DNA from: Roseburia faecis
GTDB lineage: Bacteria > Bacillota > Clostridia > Lachnospirales > Lachnospiraceae
DNA length: 37,018 nucleotides
Reading direction: 5' to 3'
Assembly: GCF_001406815.1 (NCBI RefSeq)
Contig: NZ_CVRR01000016.1
Location: 1-37,018 of the forward strand
Both the position numbers and the translations under genes were made by a program. The notes under the pieces are model-generated. The model saw only the letters and a list, made by a program, of their open reading frames with translations, did not search any database and was not told the origin of the DNA. Position 1 is the stretch's first letter. Each line of letters begins with the position of its first letter. Shown here piece after piece: positions 17,612-25,627 of the stretch.

Positions 17612-19075
17612 CTACGCTTCTGCTGCCGGACTGTGCTGATACGTTCTTGTCTGTTCAAAACTGTAGGCCGCACGGATGATGTTTTTCTCCTTGAAACAAT
17701 CCCCGATCAGCTGCAGACCGATCGGAAGTCCTTTGCTGTCCACACCGCACGGCACGGAAATTCCCGGCAGACCTGCCAGATTGACCGAAACGGTATATAC
17801 ATCTCCAAGATACATCTTCAGCGGATCACTCAAAGATTCTCCCAGTTTCGGAGCGGTGGTCGGTGCCGCCGGTCCGAGAATCACATCATACTTTGCAAAT
17901 GCCTTGTCAAATGCCTGCTTGATCAGGGCTTTGGTGCGCAGCGCTTTCAGATAATAAGCATCATAATATCCGGAACTTAACACGAAAGATCCAAGCATAA
18001 TACGGCGCTTTACTTCCGGTCCAAATCCTTCGGAGCGGGACTTCTTGTACATATTGTGCAGTCCCTCGTACTCTTTTGTGCGGTATCCGTATTTTACTCC
18101 ATCAAAACGTGCCAGATTGGAGCTTGCCTCAGCTGCCGCAATGACATAATAAGCCGGAATCGCATACTCTACGAGACTTAAATCAAATTCCTCTACGATT
18201 GCGCCTTTTTCTTCTAACGTCTTTGCCGCTGCAAGAATGGCTTCCTTTACTTCCGGGTCCAGTCCCTCGCCCAGATAGTCACGCGGAATACCAATCTTCA
18301 TTCCCTTTACATCATCCACCAGTGCCGATGTAAAATCGGTTTCTTCTCGTTTTACCGATGTGGAATCCTTCTTATCATAAGAAGTAATTGTCTCCAGAAT
18401 TGTGGCACAGTCGGTCACGTCCTTTGCAATCGGTCCGATCTGATCCAGAGAGGAACCGTATGCGATCAGTCCGTAACGGGAAACGGTACCATAAGTTGGT
18501 TTGATTCCGGTCACACCACAAAATGAACTTGGCTGACGGATAGATCCTCCGGTATCCGATCCGAGTGCATAGTAACATTCCTCTGCTGCCACTGCCGCAC
18601 AGCTTCCACCGGAAGAACCGCCCGGTACATGTGCGGTATTCCATGGATTCTTTGTCTCCCCATAGGCAGAAGTCTCTGTGGTGCTTCCCATGGCAAATTC
18701 ATCCATGTTCGTCTTTCCAAGAATGACTGCGCCCGCTTTTTCCAGATTGATCACTGCTTCCGCTGTATAAGTTGGAATAAAATTATATAAAATCTTAGAA
18801 CTGCAGGTCGTTAACATTCCCTTTGTACACATATTATCTTTGATGGCAACCGGAACACCTGCCAGAGGCCCGGTCAGTGTCCCGTCATCAATCATTTTCT
18901 GTACTTCTTTTGCGCGGATCATCGCAGACTCTTCATCTACGGTGACAAAGCTGTTGATATCCTTTTCTTTTGCACGAATCGCGTCAAGAGCAGCTCTTGT
19001 TGCTTCCTCAACGGTCACTTCATGCGCTTTTATTTTCTTTCCCAGCTCTACCGCTGTGAGCGATAATAAATTCAT
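17612..19075 (-). CDS. gatA: Asp/Glu-tRNA amidotransferase subunit A
   Basis: Amidase subunit that releases ammonia from glutamine and channels it to GatB. The Ser-cisSer-Lys triad is visible: Lys79 in 'VPVAIKDN', Ser154 in 'VPGGSSGGSCA' and Ser178 in 'GSDTGGSIRQP'. The length of 487 aa is standard for GatA. It follows gatC by 12 bases with GTAAGGAGGGG before the ATG, in the usual C-A-B order. It is cytoplasmic and forms a complex with GatB and GatC, and possibly with the co-encoded AspRS as a transamidosome. Confidence 0.96.
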   Translation of the reverse strand: MNLLSLTAVELGKKIKAHEVTVEEATRAALDAIRAKEKDINSFVTVDEESAMIRAKEVQKMIDDGTLTGPLAGVPVAIKDNMCTKGMLTTCSSKILYNFIPTYTAEAVINLEKAGAVILGKTNMDEFAMGSTTETSAYGETKNPWNTAHVPGGSSGGSCAAVAAEECYYALGSDTGGSIRQPSSFCGVTGIKPTYGTVSRYGLIAYGSSLDQIGPIAKDVTDCATILETITSYDKKDSTSVKREETDFTSALVDDVKGMKIGIPRDYLGEGLDPEVKEAILAAAKTLEEKGAIVEEFDLSLVEYAIPAYYVIAAAEASSNLARFDGVKYGYRTKEYEGLHNMYKKSRSEGFGPEVKRRIMLGSFVLSSGYYDAYYLKALRTKALIKQAFDKAFAKYDVILGPAAPTTAPKLGESLSDPLKMYLGDVYTVSVNLAGLPGISVPCGVDSKGLPIGLQLIGDCFKEKNIIRAAYSFEQTRTYQHSPAAEA

Positions 19076-19087
19076 AGCTGCCCCTCC

Positions 19088-19381
19088 TTACTCTACCGTC
19101 TTTGGAACTACAAATGCGCGGTCGCGACGCTCCGGTGCGTTCGCAAGTGTATCCTCTCCACCATCGCCGTTTTCCACAACATCTTCCCGAAACACATTCT
19201 GTACCGGAAATACGTGGGACATCGGTTCCACATTGGAGGTATCCAGTTTGTTTAATTTATCAATATAATCCAGCATGCTCTCCATGTCTTTTTTCGCAGC
19301 TTCTTTTTCCGCGTCAGACAATTCCAGCTTTGCAAGGATTCCAACATATTCCATTGTCTCGTCTGAGATTACGTTTGCCAT
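19088..19381 (-). CDS. gatC: Asp/Glu-tRNA amidotransferase subunit C
   Basis: Small (97 aa) structural subunit that wraps around GatA and stabilises the GatA-GatB pair. It has the conserved pattern 'VGILAKLELSDAEKE', then 'MLDYIDKLNKLDTSNVEP' and a C-terminal 'RRDRAFVVPKTVE', matching the family end to end. It sits between aspS (17-base gap) and gatA (12-base gap), consistent with one transcript. Confidence 0.94.
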   Translation of the reverse strand: MANVISDETMEYVGILAKLELSDAEKEAAKKDMESMLDYIDKLNKLDTSNVEPMSHVFPVQNVFREDVVENGDGGEDTLANAPERRDRAFVVPKTVE

Positions 19382-19398
19382 ATTTTGTTCCCTTCTCT

Positions 19399-21147
19399 TT
19401 AATCTCTAACCTTAATATGCACTTCACGCAGCTGCTGCTCGGTGACTTCGTTTGGTGCACCGCACATCAGATCCTGTGCGTTTCCGTTCATCGGGAATGC
19501 GATGACTTCACGGATATTTTCTTCGTTGCGTAAAAGCATGATCATACGGTCAACTCCAGGAGCCATACCTGCGTGTGGCGGTGCTCCGTACTGGAATGCG
19601 GTGTATAATGCGCCGAACTTGTTCTTTAACACTTCTTTGTCGTAACCTGCAATCTCAAATGCTTTTTCCATGATCTGCATATCGTGGTTACGCACAGCTC
19701 CGGAAGATAATTCCACACCGTTGCAGACGATATCGTACTGGTAAGCCAGGATATCCAGCGGGTCCATGGTATTAAGTGCTTCTAAGCCGCCCTGTGGCAT
19801 GGAGAATGGATTATGGGTAAATCCGATCTTCTTTGTCTCCGGATCTTTCTCAAACATCGGGAAATCGTTGACATAACAGAAACGGTATGCATTCTTCTCG
19901 ATCAGATCCAGCTTCTCACCGAGTTCGTTTCTGATCATTCCGGCGTAATATGCAGCGCGTTCTTCCTTATCTGCCATAAAGAAAATTGTATCGCCAACTT
20001 CAAGTCCTGCCAGTGTGCGGAACTCTTCCTTGCAGTCATCCGGAATAAATTTATCAATTGGTCCCTTGTAAGAACCATCTTCCAATACTTCCAGATATCC
20101 TAAACCACCCATGCCAAGTCCGGTTGCAAATTTAAGGAGTTTCTCGTGGAAACCTTTGGACATATCGGCGTGTACGCGGATTGCCCGAACCGTTTTTCCG
20201 ATGAACGGCTTGAACGTACATTTCTGGAAAAAGTCGGTCACATCGATAATACGAAGCGGGTTACGCAGATCCGGCTTATCGGAACCAAACTCCAGCATTG
20301 CCTGCTTATAACTGATAATCGGATATGGAGCCTTGGTCACAACGCTTCCTTCCGGTGCGAACTTTTCAAATACAGACGAAAGAACTTCTTCACCAACTGC
20401 AAATACATCTTCCTGTGTGGCAAAACTCATCTCAAAATCCAGCTGATAGAACTCTCCCGGTGAACGGTCGGCTCTGGCATCCTCATCACGGAAACAAGGT
20501 GCGATCTGGAAATATTTATCAAATCCGGATACCATCAGAAGCTGCTTGTACTGCTGTGGTGCCTGTGGCAGTGCATAAAATTTTCCCTTGAATTTTCTGG
20601 ATGGTACGATATAATCTCTTGCACCCTCCGGCGAAGATGCGCACAGGATCGGTGTCTGTAACTCCAGAAATCCCATACTTGTCATTTTCTCACGCAGATA
20701 AGAGATCACTTTAGAACGGAAAATGATATTGTCTTTTACTTTCTGGTTTCTCAGATCCAGATACCGATATTTCAGACGTACATCTTCGTGTACCACACTC
20801 TTGCTGGTCATTACTTCAAACGGAAGCTGGGAATATACTTCTCCGAGTACCGTCACTTCCTTTGCATCCAGCTCGATGGTTCCGGTCGGGATCTTTGGAT
20901 TGTAGGTTTCCTCATCTCTCTTTTCGATCAGACCTTCCACGGTAATAGCCTGCTCTTTACGGATTCCTTCTAACAGCTTTCCATCGCGGATAACGATCTG
21001 CATCACTGCATACATATCTCTTAAATCAATAAAAGATACTCCGCCATGGTCACGGATATTTTCTACCCAGCCAGCGACACGGATCGTCTTTCCGATGTCC
21101 TGCTCGCTTACCTGATTCAGTGTGACATCTCTGTAAATGTTACTCAT
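19399..21147 (-). CDS. aspS: Aspartyl-tRNA synthetase, probably non-discriminating
   Basis: Class IIb synthetase that charges tRNA(Asp), and here probably also tRNA(Asn). The order is an N-terminal OB-fold (about 1-105), class II motif 1, motif 2 with 'CFRDEDARADRSPGEFYQ' (about 218-235), the bacterial GAD insertion (about 295-400), and motif 3 'GMAPGVDRMIMLL' near the end. The length of 582 aa is normal for a bacterial AspRS. The anticodon-binding loop reads 'RDHGG', with His where strictly aspartate-specific enzymes such as E. coli's have Leu. A His at this position is a feature of non-discriminating AspRS. Co-transcription with gatCAB agrees. Expression is set by the T-box leader upstream. 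Confidence 0.95.
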   Translation of the reverse strand: MSNIYRDVTLNQVSEQDIGKTIRVAGWVENIRDHGGVSFIDLRDMYAVMQIVIRDGKLLEGIRKEQAITVEGLIEKRDEETYNPKIPTGTIELDAKEVTVLGEVYSQLPFEVMTSKSVVHEDVRLKYRYLDLRNQKVKDNIIFRSKVISYLREKMTSMGFLELQTPILCASSPEGARDYIVPSRKFKGKFYALPQAPQQYKQLLMVSGFDKYFQIAPCFRDEDARADRSPGEFYQLDFEMSFATQEDVFAVGEEVLSSVFEKFAPEGSVVTKAPYPIISYKQAMLEFGSDKPDLRNPLRIIDVTDFFQKCTFKPFIGKTVRAIRVHADMSKGFHEKLLKFATGLGMGGLGYLEVLEDGSYKGPIDKFIPDDCKEEFRTLAGLEVGDTIFFMADKEERAAYYAGMIRNELGEKLDLIEKNAYRFCYVNDFPMFEKDPETKKIGFTHNPFSMPQGGLEALNTMDPLDILAYQYDIVCNGVELSSGAVRNHDMQIMEKAFEIAGYDKEVLKNKFGALYTAFQYGAPPHAGMAPGVDRMIMLLRNEENIREVIAFPMNGNAQDLMCGAPNEVTEQQLREVHIKVRD

Positions 21148-21189
21148 CTTTTCTACTCCTTTTTCTGGTCCGGGGCTCCTCTTATGAAA

Positions 21190-21512
21190 AAAGAAAAGCC
21201 CCGGAATACTATAATTGTATTCCGGGGCGAATAATTCAGATTATCCGCGGTACCACCCGCATTGAAAAATGAGACATTCTCATCTTCCCTCTCTTACGCG
21301 TAACGTGCGCTCACGTACGAACCTACTTCCACATTCCGGTTTTTCAAAACCATCCTGCCCGTGTTCAATCCGTCTGCTCCGGCAGTGTTCCCATAATCAT
21401 CTCTTTCAAACAGCGCTCTCAGTCGGTGACGCTGTATTCCTGTCGATGTCTGATGATCAGAGTCTCCATCTATGCATTTTCTGTCGTACATCCCTGATGT
21501 ACGTTCCTTTTG
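21190..21512 (-). promoter_or_regulatory. T-box riboswitch leader of aspS-gatCAB
   Basis: The minus strand carries the canonical T-box sequence TGCGGGTGGTACCGCGGA (21244-21261), which pairs with the acceptor end of an uncharged tRNA. It is followed by a perfect 12-bp terminator stem (21198-21209 with 21217-21228, loop ATAATTG read on the RNA... seven bases) and a TTTTC run. About 230 bases of structured leader precede it, including a hairpin at about 21487-21506. I could not fix the specifier codon with confidence; Asp (GAC) or Asn (AAC) is expected from the operon. Uncharged tRNA should allow read-through into aspS-gatCAB. Confidence 0.92.
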
Positions 21513-21518
21513 TAATCT

Positions 21519-21547
21519 GTTTTATCACACAATTCCAGTGATTGCAA
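21519..21547 (-). promoter_or_regulatory. Probable promoter of the T-box leader
   Basis: Minus strand: -35 TTGCAA (21542-21547), 17-base spacer, -10 TAAAAC (21519-21524). It lies within 15 bases of the end of the HAD gene, separating that transcription unit from aspS. Confidence 0.5.
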
Positions 21548-21555
21548 GAAAAAAT

Positions 21556-22197
21556 TTAAAAATACTCCTTTAGTGCTACAAGCGATTCCACTTTTTTGTA
21601 TATAAATTTCTCCAGTTCGGCATCCGGCTGTGTCAGATCCGGCACCATAAACACCTTACATCCTGCACTGTATGCACTGTGAATTCCATTTGGAGAATCT
21701 TCCACCGCATAGCATTCCTGTGGCTGCACATGAAGCTGGCTGCAGGCGTACAGATAAACATCCGGCGCCGGTTTGCCATGGGCGACCTGCCGGGCAGAAA
21801 CAATGTGGTCGAGATAGTCATACAATCCCACTCTCTTCAGCAGACTGCTGCTGCGCTCCACACCTCCTGCGGTGGCAATCGCTGTACGCACACCTTTTTT
21901 GCGCAAATATTTTAACAGTTCCTCTGCTCCCGGTTTTGCCTCAATCGGTCCCTCATCAAGCACCTGATCCGTCAGTTTTCTGCGATATGTATGCACTTTG
22001 TCATAGTCAAAATCTTCTCCATACAGCTTTTTAAAATGTTCCGGTGCATAAGGCATCCCAAGGGAACGCACACTGTATGCCTCCTCATCGGTCATATGAT
22101 ATCCGAAATGCGCCATAGCCTCTTTCCATTTCGCGAAATAGTATTTTTCTGTATCCAAAAGGGTCCCGTCCAGATCAAAAATAACGGTCTGTATCAT
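21556..22197 (-). CDS. HAD-family phosphatase (beta-phosphoglucomutase-like)
   Basis: Cytoplasmic HAD hydrolase of 213 aa. Motif I is 'FDLDGTLLDTEK' (nucleophile Asp8 in 'IFDLDG'), motif II 'AIATAGG', motif III Lys in 'HGKPAPDVYL' and motif IV 'AVEDSPNGI'. The helical cap between motifs I and II puts it in the subclass with beta-phosphoglucomutases and small sugar-phosphate phosphatases; the substrate cannot be told. It has a strong ribosome binding site (AGGAGG). It ends the four-gene group LMW phosphatase, PanE-like, small unknown, HAD. Confidence 0.87.
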   Translation of the reverse strand: MIQTVIFDLDGTLLDTEKYYFAKWKEAMAHFGYHMTDEEAYSVRSLGMPYAPEHFKKLYGEDFDYDKVHTYRRKLTDQVLDEGPIEAKPGAEELLKYLRKKGVRTAIATAGGVERSSSLLKRVGLYDYLDHIVSARQVAHGKPAPDVYLYACSQLHVQPQECYAVEDSPNGIHSAYSAGCKVFMVPDLTQPDAELEKFIYKKVESLVALKEYF

Positions 22198-22257
22198 GTC
22201 TTTTTCCTCCTGTGTTTCTGTTCAAAGGCTACCCGGCAAACAAAAGCTTTCCCGACT

Positions 22258-22713
22258 CTATACCTCAAGGAACCGGTTCCACTCCTGCGTATCGCCGCTT
22301 CCGGTTACTTTCAGCGCGTAGGTACGGTCGTTGGTTCCGTCAATGATAAACGTATAAACACCGCTCTGTAACGTCAGTTCATATATGGTTCCCTCCAAAA
22401 GAACCTGTGCCACCTCATCATACTTTGCTTTTTCCACTTCCTCGTCCGGATACGTGTGCTTTAAATTTCCATCAGCATCGTATTCGTTGTATCCTTCCTC
22501 AACAAGCGAAATGATTTCTGCATCTGAAATCTTAAATAAAAGTTCATTGGTACGCATCATCCGGATGTCGCGGTTGCAGGAATTTTCCGGACAGATTTTT
22601 ACATTGTCCAGTACCAGATGAAACATGCGCTCTGTCAGCTGGATGTCCCCAACCACAGCCTCGCCAAATTCAAAATGATTTACCTCGTTAATTGTGCTGT
22701 ATTTGTATTCCAT
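22258..22713 (-). CDS. Conserved protein of unknown function, 151 aa
   Basis: I do not recognise a named family. It is acidic and soluble, with no signal peptide or membrane segment. It starts 'MEYKYSTINEVNHFEFGEA' with CAGGAGAAC upstream. The alternating pattern of charged turns and short hydrophobic strands ('FHLVLDNVKI', 'GTIYELTLQSGVYTFII') suggests a beta-rich fold of about 150 residues. Two Cys lie close together in 'NVKICPENSCNRD'. The spacing to the PanE-like gene (46 bases) and the HAD gene (60 bases) is compatible with one operon. The reading frame is real in that it is full length and well initiated; function is open. Confidence 0.75.
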   Translation of the reverse strand: MEYKYSTINEVNHFEFGEAVVGDIQLTERMFHLVLDNVKICPENSCNRDIRMMRTNELLFKISDAEIISLVEEGYNEYDADGNLKHTYPDEEVEKAKYDEVAQVLLEGTIYELTLQSGVYTFIIDGTNDRTYALKVTGSGDTQEWNRFLEV

Positions 22714-22759
22714 GTTGTTCTCCTGTGTTTTTATGATTCATTATCTGCAATGAATCCTG

Positions 22760-23731
22760 TTATTTTTCTTCCCTTTTTATCTCCACATTTCCTTCTGTGT
22801 GAGAATTTTTTTCGCACATAATTTCTCCTTGCAGTTTCTGTGCCACTTTTTCATATGCGGGCACTGGAACCTGATATCTGTGCGCCATGCGCACCACTTC
22901 GTATACCAGACCATCCACTTCCGACGGTCTGTGTGCCATCACATCCCTTTGCATTGACGTGGTTGCCTCCGGCGGAAGATTAGATAAAATCTGCAGATTT
23001 ACGGAAACCATATCCTTTTCAAACGGAAATCCCATGGCCGTCGCCAGTGCGACGATTTCCCTTATCATCGTGCAAAACAGTTCTCTTGCTTTCCCCTCTT
23101 TCTGGAAATCTCCTGCCGTGGCATTTAAGTAAAGGCCCGCCGCTCCGATCGGTGACACATAGGAAAATTTCTCCAGCGCATCCCGCTGGATCTGTTCTGA
23201 TAATATCCCATCGATTGCACTGTCACGGAAATCTTTCTGAATCTGCTCTAACAGCTGGCATTTTTCTTCTTTTTGGCGCACGCCGAAGAAAATGCGCAGA
23301 ATCTTTCCGTGCTGCAAAATAACTCCCGGCTCCTTAATATTGGCTGACACGTAAATACATCCGTCCGTCACAAGCATTCCCGGCAGTTTTTCCTGCATTT
23401 TAGCTCCGGTTCCATAAATATTTAAAATTGGAATCACAATCGTCTGCGGTTTTGCAATTCTACAGATAAATTCGTAAATTCCATCCAGCGAATATCCTTT
23501 TACGCAGACTAAGATCACATCCGGCCGGTCTTTGTAATGCTGCATGTCAGATGCCTTTACCGGTATGGTCTTTGTGTTCTCATCCCACATGGTCTGAAGC
23601 GTCAGTCCCTTTTGCTGTATACTCTCCAAATGCGCATCTCTGGCGATCAACGTCACATCTTTTCCTGCCTGCGCCATGTGAAAACCGACAACTCCGCCTG
23701 TCCCACCAGCTCCAATGATCAGATATTTCAC
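22760..23731 (-). CDS. Ketopantoate reductase family protein (PanE/ApbA-like)
   Basis: NADPH-dependent reductase of 323 aa. The classical PanE converts ketopantoate to pantoate for coenzyme A synthesis, but many paralogues act on other 2-keto acids. The Rossmann start 'YLIIGAGGTGGVVGFHMAQAG' is split by a variant glycine motif, and the C-terminal ApbA domain contains 'KFSYVSPIGAAGL' and 'PSEVDGLVYEVVRMAHR'. It initiates at a GTG with GGAG nine bases upstream. A run of charged residues at the C-terminus ('NSHTEGNVEIKREEK') is not a family feature. It follows the LMW phosphatase by 17 bases. Confidence 0.85.
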   Translation of the reverse strand: MKYLIIGAGGTGGVVGFHMAQAGKDVTLIARDAHLESIQQKGLTLQTMWDENTKTIPVKASDMQHYKDRPDVILVCVKGYSLDGIYEFICRIAKPQTIVIPILNIYGTGAKMQEKLPGMLVTDGCIYVSANIKEPGVILQHGKILRIFFGVRQKEEKCQLLEQIQKDFRDSAIDGILSEQIQRDALEKFSYVSPIGAAGLYLNATAGDFQKEGKARELFCTMIREIVALATAMGFPFEKDMVSVNLQILSNLPPEATTSMQRDVMAHRPSEVDGLVYEVVRMAHRYQVPVPAYEKVAQKLQGEIMCEKNSHTEGNVEIKREEK

Positions 23732-23748
23732 CCAATGTCACTCCTTAC

Positions 23749-24264
23749 TTACCGGGGAATTTCGATTTCTCTTGAAATGTCCCCTTTCTGCTGTAAATAA
23801 TACAGGAATCCTTTGCATCCTGCAACCACATCTTCATAGGTTTCATCAAAATTGCCGGTGTACCATGGATCTGCCACATCCCGCGCCCCGGTAAATTTCT
23901 GCGTGTCTTCATAGCCCGCAAATGAAAGCATCTTGTATATTTTATCCTGGCTGTCCGTGCCTCCCGCGATTCTTGTCATGTTCCGGATATTTGCGGAATC
24001 CATGCCGATCAGATAATCAAAATACAGATAGTCATCCCTTGTCATCTGGCGCGCCCGGTGCGGAACAAGCGGAATGTTTTCTTCGTATAATTTATTTTTT
24101 GTGCCGTAGTGCGGCGGGTTGCCGATCTCCTCACGGCTGGTCGCAGCGGAGTCGATCTCGAACTGGTTGTCGAGGTGCAGCTGGTGGACCAGGTGGGTGA
24201 GGACGCTTTCGGCCATGGTGCTGCGGCAGATGTTGCCGTGGCAAATGAAACATACTCTAATCAT
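23749..24264 (-). CDS. Low-molecular-weight protein tyrosine phosphatase
   Basis: Cysteine phosphatase; the P-loop 'CHGNICRS' (C8, R14) is at the N-terminus and the general acid in 'DVADPWYTGNFDETY'. I start at ATG 24264, which has GGAG nearby; the frame is open further up but the added residues are not family-like. About 171 aa, slightly longer than the typical 150-160. Targets may be tyrosine-phosphorylated proteins or arginine phosphates as for YwlE; the sequence does not decide. It is the first gene of the group ending with the HAD phosphatase. Confidence 0.88.
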   Translation of the reverse strand: MIRVCFICHGNICRSTMAESVLTHLVHQLHLDNQFEIDSAATSREEIGNPPHYGTKNKLYEENIPLVPHRARQMTRDDYLYFDYLIGMDSANIRNMTRIAGGTDSQDKIYKMLSFAGYEDTQKFTGARDVADPWYTGNFDETYEDVVAGCKGFLYYLQQKGDISREIEIPR

Positions 24265-24324
24265 TATTTTATTTCTCCTTGTTTTGCCCCGGAATGCCCT
24301 GTTTTGCAAGATTTTCTGGAATTC

Positions 24325-24435
24325 GTGTAGTTTGCTCTGAAATTACAGATTGTGGCAAATCAGAGCAAGATTGAGCAAGTTGGTACTGCCTGTCAGTAGT
24401 AACACCTCAAAGTCTTACTACTTAGAATGCTACAC
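24325..24435. repeat. Nested inverted-repeat element, 111 bp
   Basis: Three sets of complementary arms are nested: outer GTGTAG (24325-24330) with CTACAC (24430-24435); TTGCTCTGA (24332-24340) with TCAGAGCAA (24360-24368); and AGTAGTAA (24395-24402) with TTACTACT (24415-24422). Folded, this is a two-hairpin structure closed by an outer stem. It lies upstream of the LMW phosphatase start, so it may be part of its leader RNA or a palindromic repeat of the MITE/REP kind. No gene is present in 24265-24551. Confidence 0.5.
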
Positions 24436-24445
24436 TAAATTTTAC

Positions 24446-24474
24446 AAAAAAAAAGAACCCGACGCATCAGGTTC
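24446..24474 (-). terminator. Terminator of the Abi-family gene
   Basis: Minus-strand stem GAACCTGA / TCGGGTTC (loop TGCG, with a G-U pair) followed by nine T residues. It lies about 80 bases downstream of the Abi gene. Confidence 0.85.
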
Positions 24475-24551
24475 TCCCAGGTGTAATCCGAAGACATCCA
24501 CCGCAATTCTTATATATAATATACTACTTCTGCATAAAATATGCAAGAATT

Positions 24552-25520
24552 TTATGATTTGCTAATGAATTTTTGTAAGGCATTCATATTAGGTCTATGC
24601 TGTGTACCAACCACCTGATTATAAATGTTAATTGGCAATTCATTTCTCAAATACTCTGTCTGCTGTTGATACGAAGCAACAAACTGCTTACAAGCAGTTT
24701 TAGTTTCGCCCATCTTTCTAAGGAAATATGTAATCATAATAATATACGCATCCATATATTTGAAATCAATATTAGAAATCCCTACTTCAGTTTCAAGCAG
24801 AGTAACAAGACGCTGATCAATCTTACCAGTTTTAAATCTAGTATCGAAAATCACATTGTTATGAGCAATTGCATTTCGCAAATCTTTAACTGTAAATATA
24901 AAGAACTTTGTGTTCATGCCATCTGAATCTAAATTAGTTGGGAGCTTCATTATATTTGAAACATAAAGCTTAACATTTGTACAGGCACAATCATATAAAG
25001 TTCCAAACTCACCAAGCGCTAAAGTTTCAAATATTGCCCAAACAGGTATTGTAATATCATTATTAAAGAAATGTGCTACCACACTTCTCTTATTATAGTC
25101 ACGAACAAGAGCAGCATTTATTTTTCCTTTTAGATTCATTCTCTTCGTGTACTCTGTTTTATATGCACGGCTCCCCGGAGTATAATTTCTATATGCTGTT
25201 AATGATTTATTGTAAATAACATCAAAATTCTCAGATTTGCTATCTGCCAATAAAGCCTCAATAACATAACTCTTCAATGCATTTTCTATAAACATTACCT
25301 TAGGATAAAGAACTGTTTTAAGTCGCATATCATATTTATTCAGTGCTATAATTTCATCCAAAGAGCTAAAATTAACACGGTTAGTATCCTCTCGAATAAA
25401 TCTATATCCCTTAAATCCATGATAATAGCCCATATTTCTAAGTGCTTGTGTCTGTGAGCTTTTAACATTGATATGGTGTGTATTACGTAAATATTTCATC
25501 AACTGGTAAATTGATAACAT
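24552..25520 (-). CDS. Abi_2 / AbiD-AbiF-like abortive-infection protein
   Basis: Member of the Abi-like family (AbiD/AbiF), phage-defence proteins first known from lactococcal plasmids. They are thought to be toxic HEPN-fold RNases or RNA-binding proteins triggered by infection. The N-terminus 'MKYLRNTHHINV' with 'ALRNMGYYHGFKGYRF', and the later 'FENALKSYV'-like segment (here 'FIENALKSYVIEA'), are typical. The HEPN signature R-N-x3-H is present in 'VKDLRNAIAHNNVIF'. I start at ATG 25520, just after an extended -10 promoter; the longer GTG start at 25568 would lie upstream of the transcription start. About 322 aa. It is a one-gene unit between two terminators and is notably AT-rich. Confidence 0.82.
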   Translation of the reverse strand: MLSIYQLMKYLRNTHHINVKSSQTQALRNMGYYHGFKGYRFIREDTNRVNFSSLDEIIALNKYDMRLKTVLYPKVMFIENALKSYVIEALLADSKSENFDVIYNKSLTAYRNYTPGSRAYKTEYTKRMNLKGKINAALVRDYNKRSVVAHFFNNDITIPVWAIFETLALGEFGTLYDCACTNVKLYVSNIMKLPTNLDSDGMNTKFFIFTVKDLRNAIAHNNVIFDTRFKTGKIDQRLVTLLETEVGISNIDFKYMDAYIIMITYFLRKMGETKTACKQFVASYQQQTEYLRNELPINIYNQVVGTQHRPNMNALQKFISKS

Positions 25521-25551
25521 GTATAACTTTCTTTCATCATTTATAAGGTTT

Positions 25552-25580
25552 ATTATAGCACCAAACACTTACTTTTTCCA
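25552..25580 (-). promoter_or_regulatory. Extended -10 promoter of the Abi gene
   Basis: Minus strand: -35 TGGAAA (25575-25580), 17-base spacer, extended -10 TGCTATAAT (25552-25560). The predicted start is about 25545, giving a leader of roughly 25 bases before ATG 25520. Confidence 0.68.
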
Positions 25581-25583
25581 CAG

Positions 25584-25612
25584 AAAAAACGCCCCAGCCT
25601 AAGCCGGAGCGT
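25584..25612 (-). terminator. Terminator after the integrase remnant
   Basis: Minus-strand stem ACGCTCC / GGGGCGT (one U-G pair, ten-base loop) followed by six T residues, about 15 bases after the integrase stop. Confidence 0.85.
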
Positions 25613-25627
25613 CATCTCTTTTCCATA

